Part shown: positions 1 to 4,629 of the stretch, piece by piece
How the letters are laid out: every line of letters starts with the position of its first letter
Position numbering within the stretch: position 1 is the stretch's first letter
From: an uncultured Pseudoflavonifractor sp.
GTDB lineage: Bacteria > Bacillota > Clostridia > Oscillospirales > Oscillospiraceae
Length of the DNA stretch: 5,919 bases
Assembly: GCA_947565875.1 (NCBI GenBank)
Contig: CANOHR010000073.1
Span: 1-5,919, forward strand
Reading direction: 5' to 3'
Position numbers and translations under genes: made by a program
The notes under the pieces: model-generated
Seen by the model: only the letters and a program-made list of their open reading frames with translations
What the model was told of the DNA's origin: nothing
Database searches by the model: none

Positions 1-73
1 GCTGTTAATGCTGGAACCCGAGTGATGCCTTGGATATCTAAAGTGTCTACTCTTTACAGCAGTTCAGAAATTC

Positions 74-293
74 CTGCCACCGTTCCGTTTCCGGCTTCGC
101 CGAAAACTGCACTATGGCAGGAATTTCTTCGCTTCCCCGCAAAAGCTGAGGACCGCTTTCGCGGGGGCCCCATGTAAGGACTTTTCTGCCACCGTTCCGT
201 TTCCGGCTTCGCCGAAAACTGCACTCTGGTGGGAATTTCTTCGCTTCCCCGCAAAAGCTGGGGGCCGCTTTCGCGGGGGCCCTATGTTGGGAC
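74..293. repeat. Two-copy direct repeat (period 112 bp) with internal hairpins
   Basis: Copy 1 is about 74-181 and copy 2 about 186-293, each about 108 bp, with roughly eight differences by eye. Each copy can fold. In copy 1, 66-79 pairs perfectly with 115-128 (14 bp), enclosing a small CGGC-TTC-GCCG hairpin. Next, 135-146 pairs with 155-166 (12 bp, one mismatch), and copy 2 has the same stem at 247-258/267-278. A truncated third start (AAATTCCCGCC, 300-310) may follow copy 2. Open frames across it on both strands give internally repeated, arginine- and proline-rich peptides in shifted frames, as expected of translated non-coding repeat. It looks like a dispersed intergenic repeat family, possibly non-autonomous. 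The function is unknown. Confidence 0.8.
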
Positions 294-332
294 GGGACCA
301 AATTCCCGCCTTTGCACTCCTCAAAACCTATC

Positions 333-361
333 TTGCGTATCCGGGGCAAGCGTGATATATT
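333..361 (+). promoter_or_regulatory. Sigma-A-type promoter for the SLH protein gene
   Basis: A -35 box TTGCGT (333-338) is followed by a 17-bp spacer and a -10 box TATATT (356-361). The -10 box is preceded by TGA, giving an extended -10. Transcription should start near 368, leaving a leader of about 55 nt before the ATG at 424. A 7-bp stem (369-375 with 380-386, loop AATG) lies right at the expected 5' end. It could protect the mRNA, but that is inference. Confidence 0.55.
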
Positions 362-423
362 TAGAGGGGAAAGGAAATGTCCTTTCTATCCTGTCACCAA
401 CATATACCATAGAGGTGAAGCAA

Positions 424-1743
424 ATGAAACGGAATCGTCTGGCCGCTCTGGCCCTTAGCCTTACCCTGGTCCTTGGCTCTCCCCTTCCCGTCCTTGGGCA
501 GGAGGCGGAGACAAAAACGCCCTTTCCTGATGTAGAGGGCCACTGGGCCCAGGGAGTCCTGGAGCGGTGGTATGACTACGGCGTTATTGCGGGAGATACG
601 GGCACAGGAGCCTTTCGTCCCGACGATCCCCTCTCCCGGGCGGAGTTTGCGGCCCTTCTCAACCGGATCATGGGCTATCCCCTGATCGAGATCAAGCATT
701 TTAACGACGTTCCCGCCAATGCCTGGTATGCCGAGACCATGTCCCGGCTCAACTCCGCCGGGATCATTCAGGGGGACGGCAACGATATGGTCCGTCCCTT
801 AAGTCCGGTGACCCGGCAGGAGGCTGCGGTGATCCTGTGCCGGGTCTTGGGGTTGGAGGAAAAGACGGTCGAACTGGATTTTCTGGATAAGGATGAGATT
901 TCCTCCTGGGCAGCCGGGGCGGTGGGCGCTCTTTACAGCATGGACGCCATCCACGGCTATGAGGGATATTTTGATCCCCAGGACCCCATCAACCGGGCCC
1001 AGGCCGTCATTTTGCTGGATAATCTCTTTGATGCCGTGATGACCCGCCCCGGCACCTGGAACCGGGATGTGGAAGGAGATCTTTACGTTAACGCCAAATG
1101 GGTCAAACTGGAAGATATGACTGTCACCGGCGACCTTATCATTACCGCCGGAGTAGGCAGCGGCGACGTTGCCCTCACCAATGTGACGGTAATGGGAGAC
1201 GTCCTCCTTCAGGGCTGTGGGGAAAAGTCCTTCCACATTTTGTCCGGCTGCGACCTTCAGGGAGACATCCTGGTCCACAAGGGCCTTGACGGCGCCATCC
1301 GTCTGGTCAATGAGAGCGATGGCGCCATTCCCTCCGTTCAGGTAGACGGAGGCAGTTCCACTGTGATCCTGGAGGGGAATGTGACCTCGATCAAGGTAAA
1401 CGCTCCCACTCCTGTGGTTTTTCGCAACGGAAAGGCAGATACCCTCTCCATCTCCGCTCCCAAGGCTGACTTCACGCTGGAAAAGGGCAGCGCCGTCTCC
1501 TCCCTCGTCTTGGAAAGCGCTTCGGCGGAGGCTGAACTTTTTACAGAGGGCACTGTCACCGATCTTACCGTTAACGCCGCCGCCCATATCAGCAACCAGG
1601 GAGTCATTACCTCCGCCCATGTCACCGCCAGCGGAGTGGTGCTGGCGGGAACGCGGCCTGAAAAGGTCTCCATGATCTCCGGGATCCTTCGTCCCAAGGA
1701 CGGAGAGGGGAAAACCCTTTCCAACATCACCGTCAGCAAATAA
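424..1743 (+). CDS. Secreted S-layer homology (SLH) protein with C-terminal beta-solenoid-like domain
   Basis: A 439-residue exported protein that probably anchors to the cell wall. Residues 1-25 form a signal peptide (basic MKRNR, hydrophobic core, likely cleavage after VLG before Gln26). Three SLH repeats follow: about 34-85 (FPDVEGHW... SRAEFAALLNRIMG), 92-144 (FNDVPANAWY... TRQEAAVILCRVLG) and 153-204 (a weaker copy, NRAQAVILLDNLFD). SLH triplets bind secondary cell-wall polymers, usually pyruvylated. Residues about 225-420 are rich in Val, Thr, Ser and Gly, with alternating hydrophobic positions and loose repeats of about 18-22 residues, suggesting a right-handed beta-solenoid. I see no catalytic motif. 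The ATG at 424 is chosen over an in-frame GTG at 229 because it has AGAGGTGA at 411-418 and starts the signal peptide, while 229 lies inside the repeat. The ligand of the C-terminal domain is unknown. Confidence 0.9.
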   Translation: MKRNRLAALALSLTLVLGSPLPVLGQEAETKTPFPDVEGHWAQGVLERWYDYGVIAGDTGTGAFRPDDPLSRAEFAALLNRIMGYPLIEIKHFNDVPANAWYAETMSRLNSAGIIQGDGNDMVRPLSPVTRQEAAVILCRVLGLEEKTVELDFLDKDEISSWAAGAVGALYSMDAIHGYEGYFDPQDPINRAQAVILLDNLFDAVMTRPGTWNRDVEGDLYVNAKWVKLEDMTVTGDLIITAGVGSGDVALTNVTVMGDVLLQGCGEKSFHILSGCDLQGDILVHKGLDGAIRLVNESDGAIPSVQVDGGSSTVILEGNVTSIKVNAPTPVVFRNGKADTLSISAPKADFTLEKGSAVSSLVLESASAEAELFTEGTVTDLTVNAAAHISNQGVITSAHVTASGVVLAGTRPEKVSMISGILRPKDGEGKTLSNITVSK

Positions 1744-1770
1744 CCACAGGTCTCGTCTGGAGGTCGTTTT

Positions 1771-2271
1771 ATGCACAATGAGCTGACAAAAAAGGATATC
1801 GAGCTTATGGAGCAGGAACTCAAGCACCGGCTCACCGTTCTCCGTCCCAAACTGCTGGAGGAGGTCAAAACGGCCCGGGCTTTCGGGGACCTGAGTGAAA
1901 ATTTTGAATACAAGGCCGCCAAACAGGAGAAAAACCGGAACGAAAGCCGGATCCGATATCTGCAGAATATGATCCGCACCGCCCACATTGTCTCCGAAGC
2001 CCCCAAGGGAGACGGGGCCGCCCTCTATGACAAGATCACCGTCACCATGCCGGGAGACAAGACCGCCGTTTACCAGGTGGTGACCACCATGCGGACCGAT
2101 CCCCTTCACGGCCTTATTAGCATGGAATCCCCCGTGGGAAAAGCGCTCTTAGGCCGGAAGGCGGGAGACAAGGTCCATGTCCAAATCGATGAGAAGTTCG
2201 GCTATGATATGGTGATAGAGTCCATCGAAAAGGGCCAGGATGACAGCGGGATCCCCCTAAACAGCTACTAA
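1771..2271 (+). CDS. GreA/GreB-family transcription elongation factor
   Basis: A 166-residue protein of the Gre family, which enters the RNA polymerase secondary channel and stimulates cleavage of backtracked transcripts. Residues about 5-75 make the N-terminal antiparallel coiled coil. Its tip carries GDLSENFEYKAAK (39-51), with the acidic pair Asp40 and Glu43 that matches the Mg-holding residues of E. coli GreA. The C-terminal FKBP-like domain is recognisable from MESPVGKALLGRKAGDKV (118-135). It is slightly longer than typical GreA (about 158), with a hydrophilic tail, KGQDDSGIPLNSY. The tail and the divergent second half suggest a paralogue rather than the housekeeping greA, so I give no symbol. 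The SD TGGAGGT (1758-1764) is 6 nt before the ATG. The gene follows the SLH gene by 27 nt with no terminator, so it is probably co-transcribed. Confidence 0.9.
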   Translation: MHNELTKKDIELMEQELKHRLTVLRPKLLEEVKTARAFGDLSENFEYKAAKQEKNRNESRIRYLQNMIRTAHIVSEAPKGDGAALYDKITVTMPGDKTAVYQVVTTMRTDPLHGLISMESPVGKALLGRKAGDKVHVQIDEKFGYDMVIESIEKGQDDSGIPLNSY

Positions 2272-2280
2272 GCGCGGAAA

Positions 2281-2312
2281 ACGGTGTATCAAGGAATACG
2301 GTGCGTCAAGGA
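2281..2312 (+). repeat. Short direct repeat at the edge of the palindrome
   Basis: ACGGTGTATCAAGGA (2281-2295) and ACGGTGCGTCAAGGA (2298-2312) match at 13 of 15 positions with a 17-bp period. The second copy forms most of the outer left arm of the adjoining palindrome. This may be a decayed partial duplication of the palindrome's end. Confidence 0.7.
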
Positions 2313-2361
2313 TGCCGCGCCCTACGTGGAGAATGTAGGGCACGGCATCCTTGACGCACCG
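2299..2361. repeat. 27-bp-arm palindromic intergenic element between convergent genes
   Basis: The left arm 2299-2325 and right arm 2335-2361 are inverted copies of 27 bp with one mismatch, around a 9-nt loop (GTGGAGAAT). The element lies 27 nt after the Gre-family stop and 10 nt after the anti-sigma stop, so either transcript would end in a very stable hairpin. No T-run follows on either strand, so it is not a classical intrinsic terminator. It may act as a transcript-end stabiliser, a weak bidirectional terminator, or simply be a member of a dispersed palindromic repeat family. Confidence 0.85.
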
Positions 2362-2371
2362 CAGCTTCTGT

Positions 2372-3382
2372 TCAGGGCATTCCGCAGCCCACCCCCACGA
2401 TGATATCCTCCTGGGGAGAGATGATGGAGGCCGTGATCTTGATCAGCTCCTCCAGCTCCATGCGCTGGGTCTCCACCTCGTATTCCACCCCGTCCAGCTC
2501 AAAGCTGGCCACATAGATATCGTAGTACCCGGCAGGCATATTGTAGAGCCCACTGGGGTCCTTCCGGGTGGGATCGAAGGGGCCGTAGGGCAGGCTGGCG
2601 TGGGAGATGGTCACGGGAATTCTGTCAAAGTCCGTAACCTGAGCTTCGTCCACCGGGAGGAGGGCGCAGTGAAGGATCCCCAGCTTGGAGCAGGTCACGG
2701 TAAAGCCCCTGGGGATAACAATGTCGTCGTCGGACCTGGGACTGCCGTCTTCGTAGTAGTCCACCCAGAACCCCCGGCCCGCCTGGTCCTCGATGATCTC
2801 CCCGGTAGCCTTGTCCCGATAGATGGTGTGACCCACCCCGTTGCCTCCCCCGGTAAGGCCCTCAGGGATATAGGCGGGAGCCAGCTCCCAGCCGTAGTAC
2901 TCCCGTATCTGGTCCATGTCCCAGTGCTCCGCCTCATAGAGGGCAGGATCCATGTAAAGCCGGGAGGCGTCAAGCCCCAGTCCCTCCGACTCGTTCACCG
3001 CCACAAACCGCCACTGGATGGTGTCCTGCCGGCCGGCGGGGGGCTGCATGGGGCTGGGGCTCTCCGCCACAGCGGGCGCCTGAGAGACCTCCGCCGGAGT
3101 CTGGGACTCTGTGGGGCCCGGAAGCGCCACCACCGCCCCCGGACCGTCCGGGGGCAGGATGTCGGGAACCATCCCCAGCCGCAGCGCTCCCAGCAGGAGC
3201 AGACACAGGCAAGCGGCGGCGGAAAAATACCGGACCCACGAAATGGCGTCCCTTCCTCTTTTGCTATTTACATAATTTTTAATCCCGAAGTTTAAATTCC
3301 CAATTTCATCATAATTATCTGCCTCTTGAACATAAATTTGATTTACATAATTCAAAGCGCACAGCAAATTTTTTCCTCTCAT
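2372..3382 (-). CDS. Probable membrane-bound anti-sigma factor (partner of the ECF sigma factor)
   Basis: A 336-residue single-pass membrane protein. Residues 1-48 are a cytoplasmic segment (ALNYVNQIYVQEADNYDEIGN) likely to hold the sigma factor. Residues about 52-71 are the membrane helix (FSAAACLCLLLLGALRLG). Residues 72-118 are a Pro/Ser/Thr/Gln-rich linker, and 120-336 form an extracytoplasmic domain with YIPEGL (171-176) and a C-terminal MELEELIKITASI that resembles DUF4367-type sensor domains. I see no HxxxCxxC zinc motif, so it is not a ZAS-type anti-sigma. The start at 3382 is set by AAGGAGGG about 9 nt upstream inside the sigma gene and by the ATGA overlap with its stop. A longer frame from 3508 would run into the sigma gene and is rejected. 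The cytoplasmic segment is encoded by notably AT-rich DNA (about 3245-3390). The role is inferred from gene order and topology. Confidence 0.8.
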   Translation of the reverse strand: MRGKNLLCALNYVNQIYVQEADNYDEIGNLNFGIKNYVNSKRGRDAISWVRYFSAAACLCLLLLGALRLGMVPDILPPDGPGAVVALPGPTESQTPAEVSQAPAVAESPSPMQPPAGRQDTIQWRFVAVNESEGLGLDASRLYMDPALYEAEHWDMDQIREYYGWELAPAYIPEGLTGGGNGVGHTIYRDKATGEIIEDQAGRGFWVDYYEDGSPRSDDDIVIPRGFTVTCSKLGILHCALLPVDEAQVTDFDRIPVTISHASLPYGPFDPTRKDPSGLYNMPAGYYDIYVASFELDGVEYEVETQRMELEELIKITASIISPQEDIIVGVGCGMP

Positions 3383-3933
3383 ACAAAAATGCCCTCCTTC
3401 TCCAAACAGAGCCTCAGATCCTTCCGTATCCGAAACAGGGTGGTTTTCACTTTGCTCTCTCCCACGCCGCACCGCCGGGCTACCTCCCGAATGGAATCGC
3501 CGTACCAATACCGCCGCAGGAACATGACCCGCTTTTCCCGCTCCAGTCCTCCCAAAAAGCCGTTCAGGATCTCACCCAACTCCCGGCCCGCCTCCTCCCT
3601 CTGGAATGCCGGGTCCGGAAGACATTGGCAAAGTTCCTCGGTAAGTTCCACCACCACAGCGGAGCGCTTTCCAGCGGTGAGCCAGTCCACCTTCTCCAGG
3701 GCGGCATAGCGGCAAAGCTGAGCCAAATAGGCAAAGAGATGTTCCGGGCGGTTGGGCGGGATGGTATTCCAACTCCGAAGCCAGACGTCGTTTACCGCCT
3801 CCTCCACATCCTCCCGGCTTTTGAGAAAGCGGCCCGCCAGAACTTGCAGCCGGTGACCGTATTTTCCCCGCAACTCCTCCAGCGCCCCCTCCTCCCGCCG
3901 AAACAACTTCTCCACGATCTCCTGATCCTCCAT
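3379..3933 (-). CDS. ECF-type RNA polymerase sigma factor
   Basis: A 184-residue two-domain sigma factor of the extracytoplasmic function group, which directs RNA polymerase to a small stress-type regulon. Region 2 spans about 15-75, with the core-binding and -10-reading helix RFLKSREDVEEAVNDVWLRSWNTI (35-58). Region 4 spans about 125-178, with the helix-turn-helix SIREVARRCGVGESKVKTTLFRIRKDLR (147-174) that reads the -35 box. There is no region 1.1 or 3, as expected. The SD AAAGGAGG (complement of 3941-3948) is 7 nt before the ATG. Its stop overlaps the start of the anti-sigma gene (ATGA), which usually means translational coupling. The upstream ECF-type promoter suggests it activates its own operon. 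The inducing signal cannot be read from the sequence. Confidence 0.93.
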   Translation of the reverse strand: MEDQEIVEKLFRREEGALEELRGKYGHRLQVLAGRFLKSREDVEEAVNDVWLRSWNTIPPNRPEHLFAYLAQLCRYAALEKVDWLTAGKRSAVVVELTEELCQCLPDPAFQREEAGRELGEILNGFLGGLEREKRVMFLRRYWYGDSIREVARRCGVGESKVKTTLFRIRKDLRLCLEKEGIFV

Positions 3934-4005
3934 CTCCCCGCCTCCTTTCCCTCCGGAAGTCCTTCCATCTTTATAGTGGGAACGCTCCTCCCATCGGTTA
4001 CATTT

Positions 4006-4033
4006 TTAGACGAAAAAAATTTCCCCCGGTTCC
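4006..4033 (-). promoter_or_regulatory. Candidate ECF autoregulatory promoter of the sigma/anti-sigma operon
   Basis: On the minus strand, GGAAC (4033-4029) is separated by exactly 16 nt from CGTCTAA (4012-4006). This fits the well-known ECF pattern of an AAC-type -35 and a CGTC-type -10. The spacer ends in a run of seven T, and T-tracts in this position are known to favour some ECF sigma factors in Bacillus. Transcription would start near 4000, about 67 nt before the sigma start codon. Confidence 0.7.
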
Positions 4034-4058
4034 TTTTTTCCCCGAGGTGTGATATACT
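4030..4058 (+). promoter_or_regulatory. Sigma-A-like extended -10 promoter for the small protein gene
   Basis: TATACT (4053-4058) is preceded by TGA, giving an extended -10 element. At the 17-bp spacing the -35 is weak (TTCCTT, 4030-4035), which extended -10 promoters tolerate. It lies about 30 nt before the ATG at 4090. Its -35 region overlaps that of the divergent ECF promoter. Confidence 0.5.
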
Positions 4059-4089
4059 GAGAAAACGATCTTAGAAAGGAGCCCTGTTC

Positions 4090-4407
4090 ATGGCCCAGCT
4101 GTTTCTCCCCGTTCTGTCTCACTTTCAAAACGAAAATCCCTGGTCCGCCAGCACCGGCCGGATGCGTTTTCGGATCATTCCCTCCCCCGCCCAGGAACCG
4201 GAGACCGGCGTTCTCACCACCGAGGTATGGGAAGGCCCTTGGGCCTATGAATTCTCCACCGTAGAGGAAACAAAGACCTTTCCTTTGTCCCAGGAGGGGC
4301 TGGACGCCCTTCCCCAGTGGCTCATCCAATGGGCCGAGACCATCAACGCCCGCCCCAAGCGCACCATGGCCGAAGATGACGCACGCCGAACGGAAACGCA
4401 GACATAA
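4090..4407 (+). CDS. Small conserved-looking protein of unknown function
   Basis: A 105-residue soluble protein that I cannot assign to a named family. It has no signal peptide or membrane segment. The core (residues about 24-85) contains RMRFRIIP, LTTEVWEGPWAYEFSTVEETKTFPLSQEGLDALPQWLIQW, a Trp-rich pattern of short strands followed by a helix. This style resembles small uncharacterised clostridial proteins with a WxGP motif, but that is memory, not a search result. The tail from about 88 is charged and probably disordered. The SD AGAAAGGAG (4073-4081) lies 8 nt before the ATG, and the gene has its own promoter and terminator, so it is very likely real and monocistronic. It diverges from the sigma operon, but no functional link is visible. 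Confidence 0.8.
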   Translation: MAQLFLPVLSHFQNENPWSASTGRMRFRIIPSPAQEPETGVLTTEVWEGPWAYEFSTVEETKTFPLSQEGLDALPQWLIQWAETINARPKRTMAEDDARRTETQT

Positions 4408-4415
4408 CGTTTTTC

Positions 4416-4464
4416 AGCGGTTTGTCCCCTTTCCCCAGAGGAGAAGAGGCAAACCGCTTTTTTT
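4416..4464 (+). terminator. Intrinsic terminator of the small protein gene
   Basis: AGCGGTTTG (4416-4424) pairs perfectly with CAAACCGCT (4450-4458), and the inner C-rich and G-rich flanks can partly extend the stem. A run of seven T follows (4458-4464). It begins 9 nt after the TAA stop, so it ends the small gene's transcript and insulates glgB. Confidence 0.92.
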
Positions 4465-4489
4465 ATCCATTAAGACCTCCATTCTGTCC

Positions 4490-4518
4490 TTGACCTTTCC
4501 CTCAAACCGTTGTATAAT
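4490..4518 (+). promoter_or_regulatory. Strong sigma-A promoter of glgB
   Basis: TTGACC (4490-4495), a 17-bp spacer and TATAAT (4513-4518) give a near-consensus housekeeping promoter. Transcription should begin near 4525, leaving an AT-rich leader of about 105 nt before the ATG at 4630. A weaker TATACT at 4556-4561 could be a second start but lacks a recognisable -35 box. Confidence 0.85.
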
Positions 4519-4526
4519 TTATACAA
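4510..4526. promoter_or_regulatory. Perfect 17-bp palindrome over the glgB -10 box (candidate operator)
   Basis: TTGTATAATTTATACAA has 8-bp perfect arms around a central T and contains the whole -10 hexamer. A dimeric repressor bound here would block RNA polymerase. The TTGTAT...ATACAA ends recall GntR-type operators, but part of the symmetry comes from the -10 box itself, so the regulator is only a guess. Confidence 0.5.
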
Positions 4527-4550
4527 ATTAGGCAAATCTTTTTTTCAACT

Positions 4551-4567
4551 TTGTGTATACTTTACAA
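4551..4567. promoter_or_regulatory. Second, imperfect copy of the glgB candidate operator
   Basis: TTGTGTATACTTTACAA shares 12 of 17 positions with the palindrome at 4510-4526, including TTGT at one end and TACAA at the other. The two sites are 41 bp apart, close to four helical turns, which would suit cooperative binding. It lies in the transcribed leader. Confidence 0.35.
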
Positions 4568-4629
4568 TCTGCCAAATTTTGGAAATTTAAATTTGTCCCA
4601 ATTTACCAAACCCACGGGAGGTCATACTT

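Noticed and set aside
13..41. Possible second ECF promoter, GGAAC then TATCTAA
   Set aside because: The spacer is 17 nt, the -10 matches only TC of CGTC, and the repeats rather than a gene follow directly.
47..349. Minus-strand open frames (100, 66 and 70 residues) over the upstream repeats
   Set aside because: They encode the two DNA repeat copies in shifted frames, lack a convincing ribosome binding site, and give low-complexity Arg/Pro-rich peptides.
229..423. N-terminal extension of the SLH protein from a GTG at 229
   Set aside because: It lies inside repeat copy 2, precedes the predicted promoter, and would bury the clear signal peptide that starts at 424.
799..2109. 436-residue minus-strand open frame
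   Set aside because: It is antisense to both the SLH and Gre-family genes, has no homologous look, and is explained by GC-rich codon bias.
2351..3295. 314-residue plus-strand open frame
   Set aside because: It is a shadow of the anti-sigma gene and starts inside the palindrome; the His/Val/Gly-rich translation looks non-coding.
3383..3508. 42-residue N-terminal extension of the anti-sigma factor
   Set aside because: It overlaps the conserved region 4 of the sigma factor in another frame, whereas the ATG at 3382 has AAGGAGGG and the ATGA coupling.
3981..4001. GTAACC...CGTT on the minus strand as an alternative sigma promoter
   Set aside because: The spacing is only about 12 nt, too short for an ECF promoter.
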